64,000 nt of DNA from Hemibagrus wyckioides (GCF_019097595.1 NC_080710.1:27295780-27359779); one strand, 5' to 3'; numbered from the stretch's first letter, positions 1 to 10,223 are shown. The notes: generated by a model from the sequence alone, not told the origin. A program made the numbers and translations.

Positions 1-343
1 TAGCAAATCAGCACAAGCGCATTAATATAACCCGATCATTTCAGTTTTAGTCGCTTCCGTCAGAGCGGCTGTTATAGAAAAAATATTCAACACCTTCTTT
101 CAATCCAATTGAAGAATTCAGCATCACTGTGGTATAAAGAAATGGAAAAGAAGTACAGGTCTTTTTTTGAATGATAACGTTTTGCACAGTACACTTTCTT
201 TCTGAAGCCGTGGAAGTGTGTTACCACTGCACTTGAACGAAACTCTGGTTAGACCCTGAAATTCCACAGAAGTTACTGTTCTTCTTCTTAGAGATTTTTT
301 TTTTCCCCCACACACCCATTGAATTATGGTGTGGTTATACCAG

Positions 344-367
344 CACACACACACACACACACACACA
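344..367. repeat. (CA)n microsatellite
   Basis: An uninterrupted run of about twelve CA units. Such dinucleotide arrays are common in fish intergenic DNA and have no coding meaning. Confidence 0.95.
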
Positions 368-1300
368 TAAGAATGGTATGCAGCACAAATTGTAAGTTAA
401 CAAAGGAAATGGTCCAGCTTCAAAAACCTCCTTATCTAGGCGACAGTGCAGAATAAGAAAGCTGAATCATCCAGAAACCCCAAACTCCTCCCCGGGCAAA
501 TCTGAGAAAATGATGTCTAAGTTATCTAACTATGAGAATATTTTTGCTGCAATCTAAGCTGCATTACTGGTAATTAACATCACTGCCACACTTGCAAGAA
601 ACACTGAAACATTTATATCTACATTTTCTCACATTATATTATCCATAAATAATGTACTTTCAGGAACAAATGATTGTCTGCAGGGGCATCTAGATAAAAG
701 TCCAAAATATGTTCAAACTTTTAGCATGAAGCTAGAGGATGAAGACATTAACATTTCCCAGACTCAAATGCAGTAATTCATAAATGCTTTATCCACATAG
801 ACTTTATTTCAGTCTCAGAATAATTAGCTGATTTTATTGTAATCACGATTCAGCCTTTCTTTTTTCTCATGTGATATCCACCCTGACAAGGAGCTACACC
901 ACTCTCTGACCTTTTCAGTCCATTATTTATGATCTGGATAATGTAAATACACACAGAAATGATGTAACACAGTTTCAGGGTAGTATTAAATCAGCGCAGT
1001 GTAATCTTTCAGGGAAACTGTCTCAGTGGTACAGATTTAAGTGCTATTCTAAAGCTTCACACATAGAAGCCTTCCTAAAAAAGAAGTGCCTCTTAGTCAT
1101 GCTCCATTATGACCTTGGTCTGTCTGACAGGTTTTACTGAAATGGATGTGTTGGGCTCTAAATACACTAGAAATAACCCTGGAATGTCATGATGCAAAAA
1201 ATAGGATGTGCTGGATATAGTGTTATTTTGTAAGGTTATAAATAATGATATTGGACACCAAACACATATGTGTTCCTTATCTTTCCCTTCAATGAAACTA
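368..1300. other. Unannotated AT-rich stretch
   Basis: I see no coding region, no recognisable repeat family and no RNA gene here. The open frames present are short and lack domain-like composition. Confidence 0.5.
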
Positions 1301-1304
1301 AGAA

Positions 1305-1671
1305 GACATGACAATGTCCAGCACAAAGCTCCATGAAGACATGGTGTGTGTTGAGGTTGGAGTGGAATGGGAGTGTCCTGTACAGAGCCCTGAGAACTCA
1401 ACCCCTCTGAACACCTTTGGGATGATCTGGAATACCGACTGCACCCCAGACCTCCTCACCACCCCAACATTAGTGTCTAATCTCACTAATGCTCTTGTAG
1501 CTGAATAAACACAAATCCCCATAGCCACGCTCCGACATCTAGTGGAAAGCCTTCCCAGAAGAGTGGAGCTTATTTTAACAGCAATGAGGGAATAAATCTT
1601 GTATGAAATGTTCAACAAGCACATATGGATGTGACGATCAGGTGTCCCCAAACGTTTAGCCAATACAATTC
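1305..1671 (+). pseudogene. Tc1-like transposase, C-terminal remnant with 3' end
   Basis: This is the last third of a Tc1/mariner-type transposase, the enzyme that cuts and pastes its own element at TA sites. The plus frame shows NTFGMIWN, matching the usual EHLWDEL region, then LVSNLTNALVAE, a stop where Tc1 proteins usually have Trp, and then LVESLPRRVE. The last pair is the standard Tc1 C-terminal signature. The part before the second catalytic Asp is absent, so the copy is 5' truncated. The sequence ending near 1671 (GTGTCCCCAAACGTTTAGCC) resembles the inner part of a Tc1 terminal repeat. The C-terminal wording is close to that of the element at 36447-37694, but the terminal repeat differs, so it belongs to a related and older subfamily. 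The open frame on the opposite strand is a shadow. Confidence 0.8.
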
Positions 1672-1699
1672 TTCATGACTATAAACTGTTGAGGAAAGT

Positions 1700-1965
1700 A
1701 CATTATCAACATTTACATTATTTACTGTCCAGTGTCACACAAATTAGGATGAGGTCTGGTTCCTCTCAAGGTTTCTTCCTCATATCATCTCAGGGAGGTT
1801 TTCCTTTAAGTTTTTTGCTTGCTCATAGGGGTAAATCTTAGGGATAAATAGCAACCTAACTTTAAACTTTATAATTTTTTCTATGTTTCAGTACTTCTGT
1901 AAAGCTGCTTTGAGACAATGTCCATTGTTAAAAGCACTATACAGAGAAATTGAATTGAATCGAAA
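1700..1965 (+). mobile_element. L2-type LINE/SINE 3' tail, copy 1
   Basis: The block ends with AAAGCTGCTTTGAGACAATG, then TTAAAAGCACTATACAGAG and an AATTGAATTGAAT tail. It is preceded by GGTTCCTCTCAAGGTTTCTT. The same ordered blocks recur at 21725-21985 and 43840-43992 on the plus strand, and at 22550-22755, 23216-23505 and 33625-33830 on the minus strand. It is therefore a dispersed family. The ending resembles the 3' untranslated tails of fish L2/CR1 LINEs; the exact family name is inferred. Confidence 0.7.
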
Positions 1966-1969
1966 CATA

Positions 1970-3160
1970 TAGTGTAGTTCATATTTCTTTAAAGAAAATA
2001 TTGTGTTTTTGAAAAATCCTGTCTTGGATGCTTCTACTAAAGAAAAATCTGGCAACCTCAGAGGCGTGATTTCCCACCTACTCTGAATACGGGCCAAGAA
2101 CACTACAACAGGGATCACAAGAGGCATTTAAACACTTCATTGATCTCTATTCACAATAGCATCAGTGGAGAAGAAAAGGCTGATTAATTAAGTTTTGTTC
2201 AGCTGGTTAATTTTCTTTTTGTTAACATCAGTTCGTTTTAAAATGTCATCATCTGTACAGAACGTGTAAGTATGTATTTATAAATATGTATTTTTGATGA
2301 TTTGATGGTGCAGGAGCTTCGTGGACATTTTAAACAGCCAGTATCTGATTGTAAACTAAAACGATTACGTTTCTTTATGACACAAAACCGTCCAACAATT
2401 TGACCAAGGCAAGATATTTATTTACTATGTGAGAAGTCAGACAGGCAAACAGCCAAGGCAAGGTCTGAAAGTAAGCTAAATAAAGCCATTTCCGCATCAT
2501 ACGCAGCATTGGATTTCTTTGTCATGTCACACAGTGGTGTTTAATGGCTCATATGAAAGCAGACACTCAGGGCTTTAAGAAATGTTGATATCAAACCCAT
2601 TCCTGCTCTCCGAGATGCCCCAAGTGCTTGTTCATAAGCAGCTAAAAGTGAAGGCGTTATCTTCAACCACTAAAATTCTGTGCAAGGTTATCCAACAGAG
2701 GGAAAAACACACATCTCACACTAAAAGCCAACAGAGTCCTGACTCATTTTATATCAGACATGTGGAGATAAAATAATTTATTTGTTTATACTGATAAGAT
2801 GTATCTGATTAGGTTGATTTGTTTCAGTGTACTGGAAAAAAGAGGGTTAAAATGTAAAAATATATTTACCTGCAAAAGAAATACATTTTTGGACATAACC
2901 TTTCATGATTTCTTAATCTTTTGGCTGTTTCCAAAAATTAATCCACAGCAACATTGAGACGTTTTTGCAAACCACCTTCCAAACATGACTTGAGACCACA
3001 GCAGCCTTAGAATCTGATGCCTCTGATCCCACAATAGAGAAAATCAGAAGGAGAATATGATCCTGAAGTCTAGAAATCAAGAAAGCATATTTCTCTCATG
3101 ATGCTTTCACACCCTAGAGCCTTTCCAACATTCCAGGGTAGACCTTTAAAACTCAGACAT
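1970..3160. other. Unannotated stretch
   Basis: No gene, RNA or repeat family recognised. A 64-codon plus-strand frame near 2582 is of chance length and shows no domain. Confidence 0.45.
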
Positions 3161-3207
3161 TATATCATTATTTTATGAAGCTAAAGTTATTGCAATCTGT
3201 ATGAGGT

Positions 3208-3330
3208 GGTAGTCTTCAATAGGATAGACTTCTATAGCATAATCTTCCATATGAAGATCTTATACAGTATCCGTTATAGAAAAGTCTCCTACTTGGAGAT
3301 CTTCTACACATAATCTTCTATAGGAAGAGC
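3208..3330. repeat. Degenerate ATCTTC/TATAG-rich tandem-like tract
   Basis: Imperfect copies of ATCTTC and CTTCTATA or CTTATACA motifs alternate over about 120 bases, including the small palindrome ATCTTCCATATGAAGAT. It may be an old degenerate tandem array. The period is irregular, so confidence is low. Confidence 0.3.
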
Positions 3331-3585
3331 AAGCCCATGTTGGAAGCTCTCCAAAAGTTTAGAGTTGACAGAAATACAATTGTCCAGACTGCAGCAACTG
3401 CAGAGTTAGCGATTGCTGCTCCAGAAAAGTACACAGCACTTCTTCAGCAGCAAAAGAAGGCAAAAAGCTAGCAAACATGGCAAAGAGATGCCAGCAAGCT
3501 GCTGAGCAGACAAAGTGATCTCAAACAACATAAGGCAGATGGAGCAGAAAAGCAAGCTCCTCCCTGTGGGCAAAGATTAACAACC
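3325..3585 (+). pseudogene. CCDC106-like C-terminal domain, broken fragment
   Basis: From 3337 the plus frame reads MLEALQKFRVDRNTIVQ and then TAATAELAIAAPEKY. This resembles the C-terminal domain of CCDC106-type proteins, whose uncharacterised relatives are expanded in fish and usually show a VDRxTI...TAxIAELxxAAP pattern. The frame hits TAG after about 48 codons. Shifting by one base at the A-run near 3460 gives KLANMAKRCQQAAEQ, and a further shift gives KSKLLPV, which fits the family's usual KLxxFAKRC and GxLLPI stretches. So at least two frameshifts and further stops are present and the copy is dead. No flanking exon is seen. The family assignment is from memory of the motif, not a search. 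It is too short and broken to appear as a long open frame. Confidence 0.45.
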
Positions 3586-3734
3586 CAACAGACCCAATTC
3601 ATCATGAGACATGTCTGGTTAATTTGATCTTACAAGTATGATCAAGTGCTTTCTATGGGATTCATGGGATTCAAAAAGAAACGTTTGAACTGTTACTCTT
3701 AGTTACAATTATATTATATACATTAAATCTATTA

Positions 3735-3952
3735 AAGGTAGGTCCCCTGGTGGTCCAGTAGCAGGATCTTGTTCTCTCAACCCCATAGCCCGGTCTAGAT
3801 TCCTGGGCAGGGAACCAACCCATTGAATATATCCAGCATAAATCCTGTGCCAAATAAATATGTGGACCGGATGATCTGCTGGGGTGACCCCAAACAGGAA
3901 GCAGCCAAAAGAACAACAACAACAACAGCAGCAGCAGCAGCAACAAGAACAT
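3735..3952 (+). mobile_element. tRNA-Glu-type SINE with RTE-like tail
   Basis: The head TCCCCTGGTGGTCCAGTAGC followed by an internal CCCGGTCTAGATTCCTGGGC tracks tRNA-Glu, including A-box and B-box regions and the closing GGGAACCA. After about 60 unrelated bases comes CTGGGGTGACCCCAAACAGG, then AAGCAGCCAAAAGAA and a run of AAC and AGC triplets. That tail resembles the 3' end of the RTE-like LINE at 32878-33551, read on its own strand. The structure is a tRNA-derived head, a body and a LINE-like tail, which defines a SINE. The minus-strand open frame here, with a poly-Leu start, is only the triplet tail read backwards. Confidence 0.7.
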
Positions 3953-4063
3953 TAAATCTATAAAAGGTATGTTTTCATTTAATGCTCATTAGAGATATGA
4001 AAGTTCAAGGTAGTTGTGCTTAAAATGAAGCCAAAAGTACTGACTGATAGTAAGATTTTCTTG

Positions 4064-4202
4064 TCAGAGTGCAGGGTCAGCCATGATACAGCACCCCTGG
4101 AGCAGAGAGGGTTCAGGGCATTGCTCAAGGGCCCAACAGTGGCAACTTGGCGGTGCTAGGGCTTGAACCCCCAATCTTCCAGTCAACGACCCAGACCTTT
4201 AA
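4064..4202 (-). mobile_element. tRNA-derived SINE (family A), 5' truncated
   Basis: Read on the minus strand this copy has a B-box-like GGGTTCAAGCCC, then GCCACTGTTGGGCCC, a lead to CTCCAGGGGTGCTGTATCAT, and GGCTGACCCTGCACTCTGAC. These blocks recur in the copies at 7685-7826, 24528-24772 and 57645-57872. The A-box end and the 3' tail are missing. Confidence 0.75.
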
Positions 4203-4549
4203 ATATTGTAAATATGTAGGGAAAAGATACTTTAGGGAAGCTTTAATGACATTAACTTAAGCTATTAATATACATACAGTAGTCAAGGAAACAAATATAG
4301 GATTTTATACCACAATGCTGTTGAATTTGAATAATTGGTGACAATTTTATAAAACAAGATATCTGATGCAGGACAATCACAGGTTAAAATTAATGCACTC
4401 CTTCTTATATGACACTATAAATGTTATCAAGTATAACCGAAGAGTATATGTTATAATGCAAATGATAGCAGGAGCTTAGTTCGTGGGTGTCAAAGATGTC
4501 CAACATCAAGACAAGTGGGTTTTTAATCATCTTTCATCTGTATGGCTTG

Positions 4550-4800
4550 TATATATCAGTACCCATTGTCTTTTCTCCAGAAACATCGTGCAACATAATA
4601 CAATACAGTGGCACAGTACACAAGACTAAATAAAGTGCAAATACACAACAGTGTGAGCTGAATGCACGACAATAAACAGACAGAACAATGAACACACAGG
4701 ACAATAGATTACACAAGGACAACAGAACAGTGTTCAAAAAGCAATTGCAACAACGGGCTATTGTGTAGTGTAGCAGCAATAAATGTAGCAGCAATGTTGT
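4550..4800 (-). mobile_element. Probable decayed LINE 3' UTR
   Basis: The strand carries CTCCAGAAACATCGTGCAAC followed by repeated short blocks such as ATAAAGTGCAAATAC. This order resembles the reverse strand of the Rex1-like tails at 33165-33371 and 55350-55740 (CTCCAGGACC..GGTGCTACAT, then AAAGTGCA). Similarity is loose. Confidence 0.3.
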
Positions 4801-4902
4801 CAGTGCAAAAATTCATAAACAACAACAACAAGAAAAGACATTATGCATAAATGGATCTACAAAATGTACGTGTAGCCAATTTGCTGTGATATAACAGGAA
4901 TG

Positions 4903-5018
4903 AAACACTTTGGGGTGTGTTGATATAAGAAAATAATCAACTACTGGGTGGTAACAGTAACTCATACCACCATGTTGATTATTTTTCTATAACAGCATGC
5001 TCCCAAGTGTTTTGTTCC
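4903..5018. repeat. Imperfect 38-bp inverted repeat, possible MITE
   Basis: Positions 4903-4940 and 4981-5018 are imperfect reverse complements (AACACTTTGGGGTG.. against AACACTTGGGAGCA..), each ending at the loop side with AAAATAATCAAC. The loop is about 40 bases. A long terminal inverted repeat with a short core suggests a miniature DNA transposon. No target duplication was established. Confidence 0.4.
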
Positions 5019-5019
5019 T

Positions 5020-5650
5020 TTCTTGTTTCTAACACAGTAATGCATTTATAACACAGTCTTCAATATCCATGGATCATATAGAGCATTTTCAAAGCGGTTA
5101 TGCTAAATTGGCACAAAATGTACTGTATTATGTGAGTGTTACTTTAATTTACCGTAAGTAACGGTTCATTACGCTTAACGAACACTAACACATTAGTGAA
5201 GGGTTATTTAAGGGATCACTTAAATAACACAGTGAGTCTCACAAATAGCATTACTGATTGTCTAGTAGTGCTAATTAAACACTCTTTACACACAAGTGCT
5301 ATCTTGCCAACCTGTAGTGCTTACGACTAATAGAGTCCTGTTGCATTGAGCCAGGCTATATCCTTAGATTCTACAGCAATACCTCGACAACATTTATTTT
5401 AGAATCCCCAATCTGTGTAATATAAATAATATCTGATGAAAATAGAGCTGCAAAAGCCCTTCCATCCCTGGAAATCCTGCTGGTGTGTACACTTGTGGAG
5501 TGTAAATAGATGGAATAAGAAGAAAGGTGATGGGGCTAAAATTAATTTCATTTCACCAGCTCCAAAATGACCATGAACTTTGCTTCTGCCATATAAATGT
5601 GATTCTATCATAGAAAAAAAAACATGCTTTTGGGGAAAATTGAGCAAAAT
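5020..5650. other. Unannotated stretch
   Basis: Nothing recognised beyond short AT-rich runs and chance open frames. Confidence 0.4.
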
Positions 5651-5845
5651 GTTCACATCAAACATCCGAAAAAGGAAAAAATGTGATCTCTGTGACTAAC
5701 TGTGTCATTGTTGTTGGTGCCAGATGGACTGGTTTTGAGTATTTTCAGAGACTGCTAATCTTCTGGGAATTTCACACACAACAGTCTCTAGAATTTACAC
5801 AGAATCTCTGAAACTATACAGTTGAAGCCTGGAAAAAATATGGGT
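5650..5845 (+). mobile_element. Tc1-like transposon fragment, plus arm of a foldback
   Basis: Blocks such as GTTGTTGGTGCCAGATGGAC, CTGCTAATCTTCTGGGAATT and CACACAACAGTCTCTAGAAT follow the order of a common fish Tc1-like element, from its early coding region. A jump then joins to ACAGTTGAAGCCTGGAAAAA, a later block of the same element, so the arm carries an internal deletion. The transposon terminus is missing on the left. It abuts a minus-strand copy of the same family at about 5846. Confidence 0.65.
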
Positions 5846-6370
5846 GAATCTGTGCTCATGATAGCTTCAGATTCCTGTTCTTGACTGACAGGAGGGGAAC
5901 CTGATCTGGTCTGCTGTAGAAGATTCACCTCAAGGTTTGATGTTTTGTCAGTTCGTATATGCTTTTCTGCTCACCACAGATGTAAAGAGTGATTGTTGGA
6001 ATTATTATAGACTTCCGGTCACCTTAAAACAGTCCGGTCATTCTTTTATGATCTCTTTCATAATGTAATTGTTTCAGCCTGCAGACCCTCTGCGCACATG
6101 ATATTTTTATTTTCACACCGTTCTGTCACAGATCACAGATCATCAGTTTTTATCCACAGATCATCAGTTACTGAAAGACCCAAACTAGCAAATCTGGCAC
6201 CAACATCCAACCCCCTGTTTTTCCACATTCTGATGTTTGTGGTGAACATTAACTGATGCTCTTGACCTGTATCTGCATTGATTTTCTGCCTTGTTCTAGT
6301 GTTTGGCTGGTTGGATAACAGCGTAAATAAGCAGTACAAGTGTTCCTATTAAAGTGGCCATTGAGTGTAT
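5846..6370 (-). mobile_element. Tc1-like transposon fragment, minus arm of a foldback
   Basis: On the minus strand the copy starts at its terminus near 6370, where the plus strand reads CTATTAAAGTGGCCATTGAG. It continues with the leader (GATACAGGTCAAGAGCATCA, then GTTAATGTTCACCACAAACA) and later with coding blocks ending in AAGAACAGGAATCTGAAGC. The end point near 5846 lies directly against the plus arm. The same break region recurs in copies at 7256-8190, 17850-18480 and 30155-30590. It contains no open transposase. Confidence 0.7.
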
Positions 6371-7079
6371 ACCTTTTTAACCAGTACATTAGAATGCCAA
6401 AGACATCTATTAATGGTTCATCATGTTATGCTTATGGCATGCATATTTATTAAATGATAAAGAAGCATGAAGACCTATGAGCTTCTCCACACTCTTACTG
6501 TCTTGTATATCCTTCTGAAATCCAGACACTTTTGTATTTATCCTATTGTTGACTTGAATTTTGAAGGGTTATTTTCCAAGGTTCATACAAAAGTTCAGAT
6601 TTATTTATTCAAATATATTAAAAATGCAACAATTTAGTGTCTGGGTTTGCCAGCTCAACACAAACCCAGACTAAGCTTGACTATCCTGTAACGTCATTCA
6701 GCCTTCATTTCAATATGAGTAAATAAAAATAAACATGTGACAACCTGCAGGTCTGTTTCCTAAATTTGTCTTCAGGCTCATTTTCTCAAAAAAAAAAAAA
6801 CTCTGGATGAATATATTTGAAATAAATGGCAATGAATTGTCTATAACTAATAAATCAAATAATGCCTTATTATCCTTTACTCAGTTCTTTTGTTTCCTGG
6901 TAATTATTACAGAGCAGTTGCTTTAACCCCTTCACCATCTTTCTACTTCCATCTGTCTGTTTCTTTTACTCTCCTCTCCTTTTTTGGCTTCTGATCACGT
7001 TTGGTTCTTTGTTCCTTTATTCTGTTTGTATACTCCTGCTCAGAATGGGCTGAGCAGGAACTAAGAAAGATGTATTCTC

Positions 7080-7084
7080 AAAAA

Positions 7085-7127
<43 letters not shown>

Positions 7128-7140
7128 AAATAAAAATAAA
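7080..7140. repeat. (AAAT)n microsatellite
   Basis: About fourteen AAAT units followed by AAAAT variants. Simple repeat. Confidence 0.9.
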
Positions 7141-7300
7141 GTCATAGTCCTGAAACTAAATTCCTGTCATTTTCGGCTTTTTTTTTTGTAAATATCTTTT
7201 TTATAGCAATGTTCCAAAGACTATTATTATTCATAATAGGTTATAGGTTATTTGGGGGTTTTATTAGGACTTGATCTTTATTATTATTATGTTCACTTGG

Positions 7301-7575
7301 GGAGTTTGCATGCCTGCGTGGGTTTACTCCGGGTACTCCGGTTTCCTCCCACAGTCCAAAGACATGTACATTAGGTTGATTGGTAATTCTAAATTGCCCA
7401 TAGGAGTGAGTGAGTGTGTGTGGTTGTTTGTCTATGTGTGGCCCTGCGATGGACTGGCGACCTGTCCAGGGTGTACCCCTGCCTTTCGCCCTATGTGCGC
7501 TGGGATAGGCTCCAGCAGACCCCCGTGACCCTAGGAGTCCTAGGAATAAGCGGGTATAGACAATGAATGAATGAA
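7301..7575 (+). mobile_element. V-SINE (DANA/HE1-like), 5' truncated, with target duplication
   Basis: The strand shows the conserved V-SINE core: TGCGTGGGTTTACTCCGGGT, ACTCCGGTTTCCTCCCACAG, TCCAAAGACATGTACATTAG, then GATGGACTGGCGACCTGTCC and GGGATAGGCTCCAGCAGACC, ending in GAATGAATGAA. The tRNA head is missing, so it is 5' truncated. A 12-bp direct repeat ATGTTCACTTGG flanks it at 7289-7300 and 7576-7587, marking the insertion site inside the older Tc1 composite. The plus-strand open frame across it is not a gene. Confidence 0.9.
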
Positions 7576-7684
7576 ATGTTCACTTGGACATGAGCATTAA
7601 TGCAATTATCATATATTATTAGTCAATTATTGATAATATCATGCAAATACAGGGCAGGAGATTTAGTTAATGGCTACATCAAAG

Positions 7685-7826
7685 ATGATGCAGTGGAAGC
7701 TCAAAGTTTAAGCCTCTGGGTTAGTGATTGGAAGGTCAAGGGTTCAAGCCCAAGTTGCCACTTCTGGGCTCTTCAGTAAGGCCCTTAACCCTGTGTAATC
7801 CAGGGTGCTGTATCATGGCTGACCCG
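7685..7826 (+). mobile_element. tRNA-derived SINE (family A), 3' truncated
   Basis: The copy reads from a tRNA-like head (GCCTCTGGGTTAGTGATTGG, B-box GGGTTCAAGCCC) through GTTGCCACTTCTGGGCTC to CAGGGTGCTGTATCATGGCT and GACCCGGTGCCC. It stops where the minus-oriented Tc1 segment begins. The 3' tail seen in the full-length copy at 24528-24772 is missing. Confidence 0.75.
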
Positions 7827-8194
7827 GTGCCCTAATTCATGTTCTTGGCTGACAGGAGTGGAAACCAATGTGTCTTCTGCTGGTGTATCCAATCTGCCTC
7901 ATGGTTTGCAGTGGAATACATATGGGGATGCTTTTCTGCTCATGATTGTAAAAAATGGTTAATTAAGTTACTGGAGCCATCCTGTCTGCTTAATCCATCA
8001 TACTTGTTCTCTCCATTCTCCTCTTTTCTATCTTAACAAGCTGGGATATGGAAAGACTTCTTGTAAAGATCTCTCTCTCTCATGAAGCACATGGGCTACA
8101 CCAGCAAAAGACCACACAGAGTTCTTCAGTCTACCAAGAACAGGAATCTGCAGTTACAATAGGCACAGGCTCGGCTGGACGATTAAAAAAATGA

Positions 8195-9315
8195 ATAGGG
8201 AGCCATATGTAGTATAGAGAATATGATCTATAACTAAATCTGTATCTGTTAACTTCAATACTTCTAAGTGTTATCTTTCCCTCCGTATAGCAGGTAATAT
8301 ATTAGGTCTTTTTGAAGAATGTGTCAGATGTTGGGATAATCTTTTTCATAATTCACTGGATTTCAATGCTTCTATTAAGTATGAGATCCTGACACTACCT
8401 TTATCGGTTCTTTTATACTTTCATTGGTAAACATGCACTTAGATACTTCACTTAATAAATGTATAAAGAGAAGAATGCACAGCTTTTAAAGCCTGACTTG
8501 TGAAAGCACACTACATGGAGGTTTTCATCATTTTTTGAAGGTTTTCTAAGGTCCAACATATCTGGATAGAAAGGTATCTAAAGGCAAAACTGAAGTGCAA
8601 ATATGATGTTTAGTAAAATGTTTGCTAACATCTCGGTGTTACCATTATTAATGGAAGGAGACTTTTTCTCCTTATAGGCCACAAGATCATTAGAAAACAT
8701 AAATCCTTACTTAATACTATACTTTTTTGCCTATATGTACTATATCTCTGTCACATCATCCGCACGGATTTGCTTAATGCTTACAAGCTTTCAGTAACTG
8801 GACGGTCTAAATGTCATGGTCACACCAGAGTTTAACGTATTAAACCTTTGACTCCATTCAATATCAGAACAAGAAAGCCAGAATTTCACATGCATTTAGC
8901 AACCTGAAGCCGAATGTGCTCTCAACTTGGAAGAGACACTGACAAATTACTAAAGGAGTTTATAGCAAGGTAGTTATTTGCTAAATCAACATTGTGTCCA
9001 AGCAGTTTGGAGGAAAAGGCTGTTTTTGTCTTTCTTTTCTGGACAAATTTCTTGGCTGAGTTTTTCCTTCCTTGGATCTGAGATCAATGAGAAAAGTCTG
9101 TAAACCCCTGCTCATCATTAATGCATTAGTTATTTTAACTCTTAAACAAGACACAATTAGCACATACTATTTCACTAACAGACATCATTAATATTCACAT
9201 CTCAACTGGTCCCATCTCAACTGGTCTCTTTCTCTCATTGTAATTCTGTGGTCTTCGTGTGAAATGCCCGTAGAGACCCATCGTACTAATAAGGCATGCA
9301 TTGTTTCATGTTTCA
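8195..9315. other. Unannotated stretch
   Basis: AT-rich, no repeat family or gene recognised. Confidence 0.4.
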
Positions 9316-9321
9316 TTGAGG

Positions 9322-9452
9322 GGGATGTGGTAGCTTAGTGGTTATGGTGTTGGCCTACTGACTGGAAGGTTGTGTGTTTGAATCCCAGGTATAAAATGAG
9401 ATAAATTGATATGGATAAGGGTTTCTGCCAAATGCCAGAAATGTAAACATTT
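9322..9452 (+). mobile_element. tRNA-derived SINE (family B), internally deleted
   Basis: The A-box-like GTGGTAGCTTAGTGGTTATG and B-box-like GTGTTTGAATCCCAGG form a tRNA head. The body present in the 53560 copy is missing. The tail GGATAAGGGTTTCTGCCAAA then TGCCAGAAATGTAAAC is intact and is shared with the copies at 50868 and 53560 and, on the minus strand, near 52755 and 30605. Confidence 0.75.
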
Positions 9453-9731
9453 CACATAATTTAACTGGTATATTTCATTAGACTGGGACCAGTAAGGCCT
9501 GGTTATAGTTGGTCAATATTTTTATTGTTTCTAGGGATACTTTTCCAGATGAAATAAATATATTGATAGCAATGCTAATACCAAAAGGAGTAACTGACTT
9601 GGTGTTTGACCAATCAGGGACATCATGGGATGTTGTATTTTTTTGTGTGTATGTTTAGATTGGTTGCTGCTGTGTGCTGCTAAAAATGAACTCCTCATGC
9701 TGAGTTTTATATTTTATAGATCACACTACCC

Positions 9732-10223
9732 CCTTCTCACTTCACTGGTACTTGCTCACTTCACTGCTTCTTGCTCACGTCACTGGTTCTTGCTCACTTC
9801 ACTGCTTCTTGCTCACTTAGTTACTTGCTCACTTCACTGCTACCTGTTCATTTCACTGCTACCTTCTCACCTCATTGTTACCTGCTCATTTCACTGCTTC
9901 TTGCTTACCTCACTGTTACTTGCTCACTTCAGTGTCACATGCTCACATCACTGGTTCTTGCTCACTTCACTGCTTCTTGCTCACGTCACTGGTTCTTGCT
10001 CACTTCACTGTTACTTGCTCACTTCACTGCTACCTGTTCATTTCACTGCTACCTTCTCACCTCATTGTTACCTGCTCACTTCACTGCTTCTTGCTCACGT
10101 CACTGGTTCTTGCTCACTTCACTGTTACTTGCTCACTTCACTGCTACCTGTTCATTTCACTGCTACCTTCTCACCTCATTGTTACCTGCTCATTTCACTG
10201 CTTCTTGCTCACTTCACTGCTCA
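9732..10223 (+). repeat. 19-bp minisatellite with 114-bp higher-order unit
   Basis: About 26 copies of a 19-bp monomer near TTGCTCACTTCACTGCTTC fill this interval. Between 9958 and 10185 six monomer variants, A to F, occur twice in the same order (9958-10071 and 10072-10185), giving a 114-bp higher-order unit. The block before it is a looser version with one 16-bp monomer. No monomer contains a stop in any plus-strand frame. Three long overlapping open frames therefore run through the array, giving Leu/His/Ser/Cys-rich 19-residue repeats; I read these as a by-product, not genes. Confidence 0.92.

Larger units (their letters stand above)
7256..8190. mobile_element. Tc1-like composite with nested SINEs
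   Basis: The left end carries the inner terminal-repeat motif TTTTATTAGGAC near 7261. The leader resumes after the V-SINE with ATGAGCATTAATGCAATTAT and ATCATGCAAATACAGGGCAG, all plus oriented. After a second SINE the sequence flips to minus at about 7830 (TTCTTGGCTGACAGGAGTGG, CTTCTGCTGGTGTATCC) and back to plus near 8082 (GGGCTACACCAGCAAAAGAC, AAGAACAGGAATCTGCAG). The element is non-coding and rearranged. Its plus and minus blocks overlap in content, so it can fold back on itself. Confidence 0.6.

Noticed and set aside
3735..3812. Functional tRNA-Glu gene
   Set aside because: Changes in the anticodon arm and T-arm and the attached SINE body mark it as a retroposon head.
7271..7528. 85-codon frame
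   Set aside because: Lies wholly on V-SINE sequence, which is non-coding.
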